This document shows positions 1 to 11,508 of a stretch of 64,000 bases of DNA, in pieces. This stretch comes from Macrotis lagotis (lineage: Eukaryota; Chordata; Mammalia; Peramelemorphia; Peramelidae): positions 468,311,642 to 468,375,641 of the forward strand of contig NC_133666.1 of NCBI RefSeq assembly GCF_037893015.1. The letters are read 5' to 3'. Within the stretch, counting starts at the first letter, position 1, and every line of letters begins with the position of its first letter. The position numbers and the translations under genes were made by a program. The notes beneath the pieces were generated by a model. That model worked only from the letters and a program-made list of their open reading frames with translations, was not told the DNA's origin and did not search any database.

Positions 1-242
<242 letters not shown>

Positions 243-299
243 TTACCTAGGATGGCTCAAGGGAAGAGCCTAGTGATATCTTAATTGCCAAATTTAATG

Positions 300-1225
300 G
301 CCTTTTCTCAGTCTTCATTTTTCTTGACTTTTCTATGGCCTTTGATACTATTGGTCAACTTCTTTTTTCTGACTTTAATATTTTCTTCTCTCTAGGTTTT
401 TTTGGAGACCACTCTTTCCTGCCTTTCCTCCCACCTCTAAGATCATTTCTTATTCTCCTAAAGGATTTTTACCTAGCACTGTTGTGTCTCATACAGCTCT
501 GTCTTGGGTCCTTTTTTCCTTCTACTTTTATACAGTGCCACTTGATATAGTAGCTTATCCACTCTCAAAATTTAGTTATCATCTCTGTAGTGATGATTCT
601 CATATTGACCCATCCTACCTACCCTAATCTCACTGCTGACCTCTAATCTTGCATCTTCAACACGCTTTCATACAACTTAATCCAACATATCCAAAACTGA
701 ACTCATCTTTCCCCCAAACTTTGACCCACTCCAATCATTCCATATTATTGTAGAGAGCACCTCCATCTTCCTGATTTCCCAGACTTGAAACCTGGGGGGT
801 CATATTTGACTTTCATTATTTTTCACCCCATCCAGTTTTTTGCAAAGACCTGTGGACTTTTCTTGCAATATCTCTCAAATACATCCCATTTTCTTCTCTG
901 AAACTGACACCACTTTGGTACAAGGTCTCATCATTTCACATTTGGATTATGGCTACAACCTACTGGTGGTTAGCCTGCCTCAATTCTCTCCTGCTCTGGT
1001 TCCCTTTATTTAGTCTCCAAAGTGGCTTTTCTAAATGTAGTTCTGATCATGTCACCCTCCTACTCAATAAACTCTAGCAGTCTCAACTTCCAGAATTAAT
1101 TACAAAATTCTTTATTTGCTATTCAGTGCCCCTTACTTATCACTTCCCCTTCACCTCTACTCCCACCTTCCTAGTCTACTTGCATCTTACTCCCTGCCAG
1201 ATACTTTTTCATACAATGATAATGA
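300..1225 (+). repeat. L2-type LINE 3' part (degenerate)
   Basis: Pyrimidine-rich sequence in the order expected of the L2 reverse-transcriptase C-terminus: gatgattctcatattgacc near 590, ccaaaactgaactcatcttt near 692, gtctcatcatttcac near 925 and actcaataaactctagcag near 1062. Many indels; no coding capacity. Family call is by remembered L2 consensus features. Confidence 0.7.
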
Positions 1226-2006
1226 GCATCTTGCTATTCCAGGAAGAAGACAGTTTTAGTTCTGGACATTTTCTCTTAAAATAGAACTGTTGCTTTTCTG
1301 ATTGGCTAAAGAAAAGGCTAGGGCACCTCATGCTAAAGTTCATTGGCTGGGAATTCACAAAATCTTTGTGTGAAAGCCTATTGAGATTATTGCTCTCTGT
1401 GGTTCCCTAGTCTGAGAGAAATCCTGTGTTTCCTTCCACTGAAAATTGGGAGGGGATAATACAGGTTTTTACATCATTTTTGCTAGGAGTTCTAAGCCAG
1501 AAGAGGCTTAGGAATGATAAGGCAAAATAAAATCTACTATTTCCAGATTGGAAGGGACTTGGAAGTTATTTGGGTCAAAGGAACTGTCTGTCACTTAAAA
1601 TTGTAACTTTTTTTTTTCAGCATCCTTTTGTGAGTGGCTGGAAACCACTGCTTCCTCTGCTGAAGAAAAAGAATGATTTTCCCAACAGAAGAGTGGTGAG
1701 GACCAAATATGGAGCAGTTAGGAGAAAAGACTCTTCAAGCAGATTGTTCCTAAAAGGACTAGAGACAGCCAAGTTTGCAATCTAGAGTTGTGGGTTGTTG
1801 CCCTGGGAAGGTGGGTTTCTTCACCCATGTACCTCCAACTAATTTTCTAAAAACATAAACCCACTTTCCTCCAAGGATGCTCCCATTTCGGTGGGAGAAT
1901 GTGAACCATGTTTATAGGTATACTGGGATGTTTAGATTATTCCTGGTTTTTTCCTTCTGCATAAATGTTTTGATTATTCCTATTTTTTTCCTGTTACTAA
2001 GTAAAT

Positions 2007-2111
2007 GAGGCAGCTAGGTAGTACCTTGGATGGTGTGCTGGGCCTGAAGACAAGAAGGTCTGAGTTCAAATGTGGTATTAGACACTTAAGTAACTGTGGG
2101 ACCCTGGGCAA
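2007..2111 (+). repeat. 5' part of an older MIR/MAR-like SINE, split by L1
   Basis: SINE head and body (ggcagctaggtag, then gagttcaaatgtgg and gaccctgggca). The element stops at 2111, where antisense L1 sequence begins, and resumes at about 2662 with the SINE 3' part. Confidence 0.7.
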
Positions 2112-2291
2112 TTTCTTTATTTTTAATTTATGGAATAAAGCAAGCATTTCCATTACACAGTATAATAAAAAAAGGTGATTGTACATGAAACTACAAATAT
2201 ATTAAGGACAACTTGCTATTCCTTTAAAATATATAATTAAGTTATCATGTAAATATTTCTTCCCTTTTTCCTCCATTTCTTTCCCATTTCC

Positions 2292-2326
<35 letters not shown>

Positions 2327-2347
2327 TATACACACATACACACACAC
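2292..2347. repeat. (TA)n(CA)n microsatellite
   Basis: Uninterrupted TA dinucleotides followed by CA-rich sequence, inside the antisense L1 3' UTR. Confidence 0.95.
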
Positions 2348-2473
2348 TCAAAATTATTCTATACATGCTTCTATTTATCCATATTTTTGGGTGCAGATAA
2401 CATCTTTCTTCATATGTCCTTTTCACTTGGACATTTAGAATAATCAAAATAATCTTTGCTCAAAGTCATTCTT

Positions 2474-2586
2474 TTGGCTTTTCCAAGGCAATAGGCTTTA
2501 AGTGACTAGTCCAAGGTCATACAGCCAGGAAATTATTGTGTCTGAAGTAAAATTTGGTGCTCTATCCATTGCACCACCTAACTGTC
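2474..2586 (-). repeat. WSINE1-type SINE, 113 bp, with target-site duplication
   Basis: Antisense SINE body (agtgactagtccaaggtc, ctctatccattgcaccacct). It is flanked by a perfect 15-bp duplication ctcaaagtcattctt at 2459-2473 and 2587-2601, which places the insertion inside the antisense L1. Confidence 0.85.
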
Positions 2587-2661
2587 CTCAAAGTCATTCT
2601 TAAAACAATATTGCTGCTACTATATACAATGCTCTCAGCTCTGCTCACTTCATTATTTATT

Positions 2662-2795
2662 CTTTTTGCTTCAGCTTCTCAATTGTAAAATGGGGATAAG
2701 GACAGTATATATTTTGAAGGACTGTTGTGAGGATCAAATGAGATAGTATTTGTAAAGTGCTTAGCACTTTATAGTTGGTACTATAAAAATGCTTG
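2662..2795 (+). repeat. 3' part of the split MIR/MAR-like SINE
   Basis: Contains cttctcaattgtaaaatggg, tgttgtgaggatcaaatgag and gtaaagtgcttagc, the standard order of a MIR-type 3' region. It continues the element begun at 2007. Confidence 0.7.
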
Positions 2796-3089
2796 TTTTC
2801 TTTCCCGTCCCCTGTTCTTTCTTGGATTGCCAATGTATTGGGCAAAAAAAAAAAAAAAATAGGGTTGAAAAACTGCACTGCAAATGTAGCAGTACTTTCC
2901 CTTTAACACCACTCAAGAAATATCAATGGAATTCTTGGGGAAGGAAACACTATAATTTTGCAATTGTCATAATTATTAATTAAACTAATTGTTATTTAAT
3001 AATAACAAAGGGTTTAAGTCTCCAAGGAAATTGTTTTGGAGTAAATTCTATGTTGGATCTATGTTGAGACCTTAAAACAAGATCTCAGG

Positions 3090-3425
3090 ATCATAGATTT
3101 AGAACAAGACAGAACCTCAGAGGAAATCATTGAGTTAAGTGCCCACTACCTCCACTCCCTGATTTTATTGAGTTTAAGTGATTTATACAAAGTCACATGG
3201 AGAGTAATAGAGATCAGATTTGAACTCTAGGGGTGGCTAGGTGAATAGAGCACCAGCCCTGGAGTCAGGAGTACCTGAGTTCAGACCTCAGACAATCAGT
3301 AATTACCTAGCTGTGTGGCCTTGGGCAAGTCACTTAACCCCATTGCTTTGCAAAAAAAAAAAAGACAAACCTAACCCCCCCAACAGATTTGAACCTAGTC
3401 TTTTGACTCCAAAAGTTATAATAAT
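3090..3425 (-). repeat. Old MIR-like SINE hosting a younger SINE
   Basis: Antisense MIR-type sequence (catagatttagaacaagac, gtttaagtgatttatac, caaagtcacatgg, gatttgaac) is interrupted at 3231-3383 by the next element. Confidence 0.6.
3231..3383 (+). repeat. WSINE1-type SINE with target-site duplication
   Basis: Full head to A-rich tail: gggtggctaggtg, gagcaccagccctggagtc, gtaattacctagctgtgtg, gccttgggcaagtcactt, poly(A). Flanked by cagatttgaac(tc)tag at 3215-3230 and 3384-3398. Confidence 0.92.
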
Positions 3426-4166
3426 TTCTCTTTTCTTGGAAAAAGTCAGTCATAAACTCATAGAGTTGGGAGGATAGGATGGATGAAATATTTAATGTGG
3501 ATATTTGATAGAAATGGAAGCAGAGAATGGTACTCAAATGGACATAAGAATCATAGAATTTCAGAGGTAAAATGTCCGTTAGAGATCCTTAAGAATTATC
3601 TATTAAGGTATAGATAAATTGATAGGGGAGGGTATTCCCTTTGATGAGAAAGTATATGCCAACTGAAAATGTTCTACAACTAGGGCCCAGTTAGTGTGAA
3701 CAAAAAAATTTCAATGAAGTGGTTTCATTATTCAGATCCATACTGTATGCTTCCTATATTATATTTTATGTAATTATAACTGTTGTGAATTTGAATACTT
3801 ACAAGCAAATCACAGGATTGATTTATTCACTCAAAGCAACCTAAGCTATATAACTCAATGTAAAAAAAGAAAATTCAACAAGAGGCAAGGCATTTCTAGT
3901 TAATCTTTAGCTAATTAGAAATTACATTGAATTGTAAATACTACTGTCTCTGTGCTTTCTAGTTCATCTCTCACATAGAAGTAATCAATTCTGCTAGAAT
4001 ACACCAGCTATTTGTAGTTTAGATTCTACAGTGAATTAGAATAAAGATCTGGCAGTCAGCCATGGCTAGATCTGGAAGAACAAATGATCAGAAAGTTCTC
4101 ACCTATCAACCCAGATTTTATGATGGGTTTTTATCATTGAGAATCTCTTAAGATCATTATATAATT

Positions 4167-4317
4167 GGGGCAGCTAGGTGGCACAGTGAATAGAGCACTG
4201 GCTTTGGAGTCAGGAGTACCTGGGTTCAAATCTGACCTCAGACACCTAGCCGTGTGACCTTGGGTAAGCCACTTAACTCCTTTGCCTTGCAAAACAAAAA
4301 CCCTAAAAAAAAAGAGT
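4167..4317 (+). repeat. WSINE1-type SINE with target-site duplication
   Basis: Complete SINE (ggggcagctaggtggcac to an A-rich tail). It is flanked by a perfect 11-bp duplication attatataatt at 4156-4166 and 4318-4328. Confidence 0.93.
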
Positions 4318-4384
4318 ATTATATAATTTCTTGCATCCCTATTTTCAGGAGAAATTCATAACCTGTGCTACCTAGATTCAAGTC

Positions 4385-4510
4385 CCACTCTAGATGCTTC
4401 TAAGTTGTGACTCTGGGCAAATCCTTATCCTCTCTGAGTCTCAGTTTCTTCATTGTAAAATTGTGATAATAACAACATTTATCTCATTTCTAATATAATT
4501 TTAGTTAGTG
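4385..4510 (+). repeat. MIR-like SINE fragment
   Basis: Contains gactctgggcaaatcc, gtctcagtttcttcattg and taaaattgtgataataac in the order of a MIR core and 3' part. Confidence 0.6.
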
Positions 4511-4678
4511 GTATGCTTTTGTCAGTAGTGAATAAATTAACATATGGTAAAAGGAATCATACTGCTTTTAACAAATTTTGTAAAGACACTGACTTTATTG
4601 CATATAAATTCAGCAAAACTGATGCTGGTGAGAATGAGGTATTATGTGACTAAATTTTATACTGTGTCTTTCCTCTAG

Positions 4679-4822
4679 GTCAGAACCACCTTCTGTGGCT
4701 CTGGGAGACCCCAGGAAGAGTAAATGAAGATAAAGGAGATCTACCTTTGCAATATAACTTCCCACCTGTAGAAAGACACAGAAAAGTGAATTCTGATAAC
4801 TTGTTCATTACCTGCTTTCATG
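4679..4822 (+). other. Candidate internal exon of an unidentified gene
   Basis: A strong acceptor (ctgtgtctttcctctag, ending at 4678) and a strong donor (gtaagaaa, from 4823) bracket 144 bp. One frame is open: two bases complete a split codon, then 47 codons, then one base, so this would be a symmetric phase 1-1 exon. The peptide starts QNHLLWLWETPGRVNEDKG and contains LPLQYNFPPVERHRKVN and LFITCFH. The other two frames hit stops near 4723-4728. The block carries no recognised repeat. I do not recognise the protein; a non-coding RNA exon or a chance pair of splice-like sites is equally possible. Confidence 0.35.
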
Positions 4823-5616
4823 GTAAGAAAAATGGGGACTTACTATATTACCATGGGTCACTGTATAATAGATTAAAAGCTATGAAAAAACTCTCATATC
4901 AAAGACAAACGTTGAATAAATGAACTCACTAAGTCACCCAAGTGAGATGTTACATATAAATCTCTTCTTTTTATTCTTATTCTATAGCACTGTCTTAGGG
5001 TTTACAGATCAGGATATTAGACAAGTATGCTTGTGGTTCAGACAGAAAAAAATCAAGGCACCTTCCTCCTCCCCGGCCTTGGACTCTCATTTTGCCCTTT
5101 AAACTAGCAACTGCCAATTGACCTCTAAACTTATCCCATCTGCTTTTGGATGAAGAATCTCCTGAGCCAAAACTGTGTGGACATGTCATACTCTGGCCAA
5201 GTGGATCCTGTGCTACTGAAATCAATTTTGAACTTTGGACCAAGACTCCCCACCCATGATCTTCAGTTTCCTCCCCTCTCCTTTTCCTTTCTTTCCCTAG
5301 AAGTTTGGGGCATTCCAAGCCTGAAATTTCTCTTGGAACTGGGAGACTTCTTTTTTCTCAAAAATTAATTTCTCCTTGAAGTTGAAAATTTTATTTGTTT
5401 TTTTTGGGCCAAAATATGATAAAATTGTTGATCAATGAATTGCCAAATGGTGTCTGCTATTGTTTCAATGAAATTTCAATAGATGACAATTAGGAACAAC
5501 CAGGGAAAAGAGATTCTTTTCCCAAAGAAATATTTGTGACTGGAGTTTTGGAGGTAAAAGGAAAACATTATTCATTTATTTTTATAACTTCCTAGACCTG
5601 AGGGCCTACCACAGTT

Positions 5617-5838
5617 AAGGCAACTAGCGGTGCAGTCTTCCTGGTGTCAGGAAGTCTGAAGTTCAAATTTGACTTCAGATACTTGCTAGTTGTGTGACCC
5701 TGAGCAAGTCACTTAACCCTGTCTCAGTTTCCTTATCTGTAAAATGAACTGGAGAAGAAAATGGCAATTCACTCCAGTCAGGAAAATTCCAAGTGGAGTC
5801 ATGCAGAGTGGGATACAACTGAAAATGACTGAACAATT
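5617..5838 (+). repeat. MAR1-type SINE with RTE-like 3' end
   Basis: Degenerate tRNA-derived head (aaggcaactagcggtgcag), CORE-like body (gtgtgaccctgagcaagtc) and the characteristic 3' end actggagaagaaaatggc ... aaaatgactgaacaatt, which resembles RTE LINE tails. Confidence 0.8.
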
Positions 5839-6788
5839 AGGCCATAAAGGATATATTTATAATTAATTTTTCTGGTCAAATTAATTAGCAACAGTAACTA
5901 GTCAGCAGTTGAGGTTAGTAGACACTGTTTTACTGCAATCTGGTTTGAAAGGAAAACCAGTCCCCACAGTGGGAGTGCAGCCCGAAAGTTACATCAATCT
6001 CCCCAGCACCCCATTTTCTCACCAGCCAAGAGTAATTCTCACTTTAGCCCACCTGCTCACCTGTACCAAAACAGTAAACGACTACTGCTTCTTTGCAAAG
6101 ATGTCTTGGGAACCATTTGACTTTTAATACAGTAGACCATGTATTTTGAGGGTTGGGTGAATCTTCTAGATATTGATTGTAGTTGATGACTGTATTTTTG
6201 GGGATCAAAAGAACAAAAAGAGGGTCTTGTTTTTGTTTGGCTGGTAATTATGACTTTTTTGGCTAGAGGTTAGAATGTGAGTTAGGAAACTCACCTCTGT
6301 TTTCTATTGATATGGGCAATATGCCTGTGATCATATTTTGGCTAAAACAAATCAATGTCTGAGTTTACATTCAGGTTCAGATGTGGTAAGTGCAAACTGT
6401 TGCCTTTCAGTAATGAGAGGGCTGTGTCACAATTGGCTCTAGGCAAAATTGTGAAATAAGGAAATCAGCCATCTCCAATTCTCCTTATGCCTAAGGCCCA
6501 CCCTAGCTGGTTTCAGGTGGAGGTAAGAGGAGATTTCACAGATTAACCTTTATTTTCAGAAGTATTTCAGGGTAGGTTATCATTAGCTTACTTTTGCTTG
6601 GCAGTTCTTTGAGGTTTTCTGAAGGTCATACTCTGTGGATACAGTTTGGAAGAAGTTGGTATGGGTGACCTGAGGAATCTCTAGAGAGTTGATGCTCTGG
6701 TTCTTCTTTCCCCTTTTTTAAAATCATTCTTCTCCCATACTATATCTGTGCATAAAAGGATCACCCTATCTGGTTCAAAAACATCCCT
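5839..6788. other. No gene or recognised repeat
   Basis: Unique-looking AT-rich sequence. The only frame over 70 codons (5909-6127) shows no domain and no splice context. Position 6780-6788 is the left target duplication of the next L1. Confidence 0.5.
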
Positions 6789-7539
6789 GACTAGTTACTA
6801 AGGCATTGTTGGTGGAGTTGTGAACTGATCCAACCTTTCTGGAGAGCAAACTGTGCTTACCCTTTGATCCAGCAATACAGTATTAGAATCTATATATTAA
6901 AGAGAACACAAAAAGGGGAAAAGAACCAAATGTACAAGAATATTAATCATAGCAGTTCTTTTTGTGGTGGCAAAGAATTTGAAATTGAGGGGATGCCCAT
7001 TGATTAGGGAATGGTTGAACAAGATGTGGTATATGAATATAATGGAATATTATCGCTTTATAAGAAACAATGAGCAGGCAGATTTCAGAAAAACCTGTAA
7101 AGATTTACATGAACTGAAGGTGAGTGAAGTGAGTAGAAGCAGTAAAACATTGTACACTTTAACATCAGCATTGTGCAAGGATTAACTATGATAGATATAG
7201 CTCTTCTTAGCAATACAGCAATGAAAGACCAGTGATGGGAAATCATATCCAAAGAATTATGGAATCTGAATGCAGATCAAAGTCTACTATTTTCACTTTT
7301 TCAAATTTGTTTTTTGTTTCTTGCTTTTTGTGGATTTCCCTTTTTTGTTCTAATTCTTTTTTTTTAACAGAATGATTAATATGGAAATATATGTAACATG
7401 ACTTTACATGTACGACCTATATCAGATTTCTTGTTTATCTTAGGATGGGGGTAAGGGTGGGAGGGAGAAAACTACAAAAAATGAATGTTGAAAATTATAT
7501 TTATATATATATAATTGAAAAAATAATAATTTAAAAAAG
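6789..7539 (+). mobile_element. 5'-truncated L1 (LINE-1) 3' end with target-site duplication
   Basis: The sequence runs from the end of L1 ORF2 (gttggtggagttgtgaactg, tttgatccagcaatac, gtggcaaagaatttg, ggggatgcccattgatta, atggaatattatcg) through the 3' UTR to an A-rich tail. Flanked by aacatccct at 6780-6788 and 7540-7548. The 73-codon frame at 6964-7185 is the remnant of the ORF2 C-terminus. Typical 5'-truncated, dead insertion. Confidence 0.9.
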
Positions 7540-8029
7540 AACATCCCTCAAAAGAAGAATTCCCTACTTTCAAAGATAACTCATAGGTCCCAGCATGATG
7601 CCTAAGTAGATACTTAGTATATAATCATTAATTTGATCTTATTTATTTATCCTAAAGTGAGAAAAGTTGTCTGTTTTAGACCCTTTGTATTTTTTTCCAT
7701 GAATAGATCCTAGAGAGTTCTAGTTGCTTTAATATATTAAAAAACACATGGTATCCAGGTTACCATATGTTTTTCCAATTAATCTAGACATTCCAATTGT
7801 CAATTTTATAAACTTCCATGTTGTATTAAAAAGGCTCTTGCTCCTAGGATGTAAAATGGAAAAGAAAGATATTTACCCACACTTATCTACACCCAGACCA
7901 GGGCTAGATGGAGATTTGGAGCAGGGGAAAGAGAAAAATTAAGGCAAATAAAATCTCTCTCTTTTTCTTGTATTCCCAGTCACTAATCACCACCATAAGC
8001 TCCTATGCAATCCTTTTTCTTCCCATGAG

Positions 8030-8170
8030 AGAGAAAAATGGAAGAAAGGGAGAGAGACAGAGACAGAGAGATAAGGGCAAGAGGGAAAGAGCAACTGGAA
8101 AAAGAAAGGAAGAAAGAAAGAAAGAAGAGATAGAAAAATCAGAATATTTTAAGAAGACTAGGAAGAAAAC
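8030..8170. repeat. Purine (GA/GAAA) tract
   Basis: About 140 bp of nearly pure purine on the plus strand (agagacagagacagagag, gaaagaaagaaagaag). It accounts for the low-complexity 117-codon frame across it, which is not a gene. Confidence 0.85.
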
Positions 8171-8329
8171 AGGAGACCACAAGAAGAGGATAGAAAGAAT
8201 TCAAGAGTATGTTTCAGAACTGTTTTTGCTCATTCAGAAAAAAAAAAAGTCAAGTAATTAAGTCTTCCTTCTAAACCTGGAATTTCTGCATAGTTGTGGT
8301 ATAGTAGTTCACCCAATGAAAACAGACAC

Positions 8330-8525
8330 TTATTTAGTTCACAAAACACTTTGCATTTATTATCTCATTTGAACCTCATAATAATTTTGTGAGGTAGGTA
8401 CTACAGTTATTAATAGCTACGTTTTATAGAACAGGAATTTTTGGCTCATTCAGGTTAAGTATCATGCCCAAAGTTACAGAGGCAGGATATAAACTGATTT
8501 TCCTGACTCTATGCGTGTCTTCTCA
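8330..8525 (-). repeat. MIR-like SINE, antisense
   Basis: aaaacactttgcatttatt, atctcatttgaacctcat, gtgaggtaggtac, gcccaaagttacagagg: standard antisense MIR/marsupial SINE landmarks. Confidence 0.65.
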
Positions 8526-8544
8526 TTCTATTAATTATATATGG

Positions 8545-8546
8545 TG

Positions 8547-8599
<53 letters not shown>
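8545..8599. repeat. (CA)n microsatellite
   Basis: More than 20 CA units at the edge of the MIR-like SINE. Confidence 0.97.
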
Positions 8600-8601
<2 letters not shown>

Positions 8602-9930
8602 AACAGTGTGCCCCAGGGGGTTTATGGGAGAAATGTTGCGTTGTTACTTTTCTCATTTGGCTATTTATTTCATTAAATGCTTTTACCTTGAATTGATTGT
8701 ATCCTCTGACTGACTAATAAAAGAAAACATATTGGTACAGGCTCTCAGTGTTTCTATGTGGCTTTAATGCAAACCCACAGAGTATATTTGACCTGGAGTA
8801 GCTTTTCTAGCTTAAATGTCTTGAATGTAAGGGGAATTTTCCAGGTACAAATTACTTACTTCAAACCCTAGTTTGAAATTAATAATAAAACTATATCTAA
8901 TCCCCAAATAATGAACATTTTTGAATTAAGGTGATGAGACAGGGGCATGTCTAGAGGGAGAGAGTATAAGGATGGGTAACAGAAGGGCATTTTCCCTACT
9001 CTGCTCCATCCCTTTGGGTTCAAGAACTTCACAGAGTCCTGGGGAAAGGGATAAAGGGAAAGAGAAGAGAGGTTTAATATTTTTCTGAAAAATTTACCTG
9101 AAATCAAAGGATTTTTCTGAAAAATCCAAGTATAACTCTGAGGATGGATGAGCACCAGGGACTGAATAATAATTAGACTATAGGAATTTCTTAAAGTTGA
9201 GGAAGACATTTAATAAATTTATATTCTCAGAGCTAAAACTAGAGAATATAGAATTGTGGAGAGGAACAATGACTAAGTCAAACAATATAGCCAGGTGTCA
9301 AACTGTGTTTGGGAGAAATATTTAGAGAAATCCAACTGCTGCCCAAATGCAGCCAAGAATTTAAGTATGTTTGCAAAGCTGGGGGCTTGGTATACTGGGG
9401 GGTAAAAGTGCACCACGTTTTTCAGTCATTTCCTTTGAAGGTAGTATGTAATTGTATGAATCAGAATCCTCCCCCCTGGAGGAAAAACAGGAATATAAAC
9501 TTCCAAGTTTTTCTTCATCATTTTTTTTCCTTGTCTCTGGGGAGAAGATGGGAGCTTTCTTTCTTTTTACTTTGTGATGTGATCTGCTATGACAGCTGGC
9601 GGTACCACTGTAACAGCAACAGCTGGGAATGGTCATGTCATGTTTTCTGGACCATGTAACCCAGACCAGAAATCTGTGTCCATCAGCCATCAGTCACCTC
9701 CCTAGGAAACTGCATGGGAAATGAATTAAGTGGCCAGAGGAGTCCAACAGAATCCAGATTTTGAAATTGAACTCTACTTGCTTAAGTGAGCCTGGTGTCC
9801 ATTTTCTGGATTTTATTAACCTTCACTTTACTTGACTCCACAAATCCCATCGGTATTTGAGATATGTTCTTGTCCAATCAGAGTTTTCATTGTCTTTTCA
9901 AATTCAACATCTTTTACATAAGAAGAAATT
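8600..9930. other. No gene recognised
   Basis: Overlapping frames at 8868-9209 (minus), 9309-9659 (plus) and 9361-9690 (minus) exceed 100 codons but overlap each other on both strands. They contain no family motif and have no splice-site support, so I treat them as chance frames. Confidence 0.5.
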
Positions 9931-9935
9931 GTAGA

Positions 9936-10035
9936 GCTCTCCCTGTCTCTCTCTGTCTTTATCTCTGTCTCTGTCTCTATCTCTCTTTCTCTGTCTTTCT
10001 CTGACTCTCTGTCTCTCTCTCCCTCCCCCACACAC
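9936..10035. repeat. (TCTG/TC)n pyrimidine tract
   Basis: About 100 bp of interrupted tc/tctg repeats. The arginine/glutamate-rich minus-strand frames here are artefacts of this tract. Confidence 0.9.
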
Positions 10036-10284
10036 ATTCTCCATAAATATAAATATACACATACACATATGATTCTGAACATAATAAAACACCTAATAAA
10101 AACATTTGTATCTCTGGGCATATTCTCAAACTCCCCCAGGCAGGTTGAGTCTCCAGAGAACTGATGATTACTTTTTGCTCTCAGAGTTATAGGAGTTGAA
10201 TCTCAGGGCTTATGTCTTTAATTATTACTGATTATGAGCTCCCATTTAGTGTGTTCCTGTCAGTATCAATTAACCAGGTATCAA

Positions 10285-10870
10285 AAATTGTCATTTTTGA
10301 AAACAAAATTTTATTCATATCTTTTGTTTTTAAATTGCCTAAATTTCCCTCTGTATGTCTTCCAATGAGCCATGCCATGTAACAAATAATATTTTTTAAA
10401 ATAAAAGGATAGAGAAAAGAAAACAACAGTAAAAGTAATGAAGTAAAAACAAGCAATCCGGCCTTCCCCATTACATATGTGATGTTCCCCACTCTTGGAC
10501 CTCCCATTTCAGTTAAAGAGTAGGGGGGGACATGTTTTCTATTCACTTCTTTGGGTCTATTTGTTTTTTATAACTTCCTTTCCTAAAGAGGATAAAAATC
10601 CTCTTAAAAGATTCACTTTTGGTTGTTTTGTGGTAGTCTTTTCATTTACATAATTGAAATCATAGTGTATATTGTTTTTTGACTCGGCTTAGCCAATTTT
10701 GCATCAGTTCATGTAAATCTTTCCATGCTTCTTAATAGTTATAAAGTACCAAAAGTTGTTTAGCTGTGAACCAATCCATCAGTATATACTTTGTTTTTCA
10801 TTCTTTACTACCACATATGCTACCACAAAATGTGCTGCTATAAATATTTTGAAATATGTGGAAAGTTACA
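10285..10870 (-). repeat. Antisense L1 3' end
   Basis: T-rich start, then an L1 3' UTR of the same subfamily as 12,121-13,290 (gagccatgccatgtaac, aataatattttttaa). It then reads cagttcatgtaaatctttcc and ctgctataaatattttg, the reverse of the L1 ORF2 end. Confidence 0.65.
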
Positions 10871-11110
10871 ACTTTGCTCAGCTAGGCTATCTCCTTACAG
10901 AATACAGGGTATTGACTGTTAATCTACTACTAAGAAGTCAATCAAATCTACTGTCACTGTGGTCAACTACAGCTGCTTCTGACTCTAGTGGTTGCTGAGG
11001 GGACTTCCAATGTCTCTTTTGACCTTTCAAAGTTCACAAGATAATAACTTGGTCTGTTTTGTTTGAGAATACTCTTCAATTCCTTCATTCAGTTGTTAAA
11101 CATTTATTAA

Positions 11111-11330
11111 GGTGTAGTGAATAGAAAGGGCCAAACCTAGAAATAGGGAGACCTGATTTAGATATGGTCTCAGACTTGTGTAAACCTGAGCATGTTACTT
11201 AACCTTAGTTTCCTTATCTGTAAACTGAGTTGTAGAAGGAATGGCAAACTGCTCCAGTATCTTCCAAGAAAACCCCCAAAGAGGTCACGAAAATTTGCAA
11301 AGAACTGAAAGCCTGAACAAAAAAAAAAAA
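11111..11330 (+). repeat. MAR1-type SINE inside an older repeat
   Basis: gtgtagtgaatagaaaggg, ggtctcagacttgtg, aggaatggcaaactgctcc, agaaaacccccaaagaggt. It splits a MIR/L2-type tail: ttgttaaacatttattaa precedes it, and acacagtgctaaatgctggg follows. Confidence 0.75.
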
Positions 11331-11479
11331 GTGTCTCGGCACATTTAACAGGGAGACACAGTGCTAAATGCTGGGAGTACAAAAAACCAAAACAAAACAC
11401 AAAATAATCCCTGCCCTTGAGGTACTTAAATTCTAATGAGGGAAGACAACTCACAAAAAAGTAGCTGGACTGGGTGAAA

Positions 11480-11508
11480 GGGGCGGGGGTGGGGGGGGTG
11501 GGGGGAGG
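11480..11508 (+). other. G-run tract, potential G-quadruplex
   Basis: At least four runs of four or more G on the plus strand within 29 bp (gggg c ggggg t gggggggg t gggggg). Confidence 0.8.

Larger units (their letters stand above)
2112..2655 (-). repeat. Antisense L1 3'UTR fragment
   Basis: Starts with a T-rich tail and contains landmarks of the marsupial L1 3' UTR read in reverse (ttatggaataaagcaagc, tataataaaaaaaggtgatt, tattgctgctactatatac, ctctgctcacttcatt). A (TA)n(CA)n tract lies inside it and a SINE interrupts it at 2474-2586. A second copy of the first part is at 20,655-20,830. Confidence 0.7.

Noticed and set aside
1621..1695. Second splice-bounded block (poly-T cag acceptor, gtgagg donor, 25 codons open)
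   Set aside because: The donor context is weak, the block is short enough to be open by chance, and the upstream sequence looks MIR-derived. Not enough to call an exon.
7908..8261. Lysine/arginine/glutamate-rich 117-codon frame
   Set aside because: It is translation of a purine microsatellite-like tract.
9309..9690. Two overlapping frames over 100 codons on opposite strands
   Set aside because: Mutually overlapping, without domain or codon-bias evidence; at least one must be chance and neither has support.
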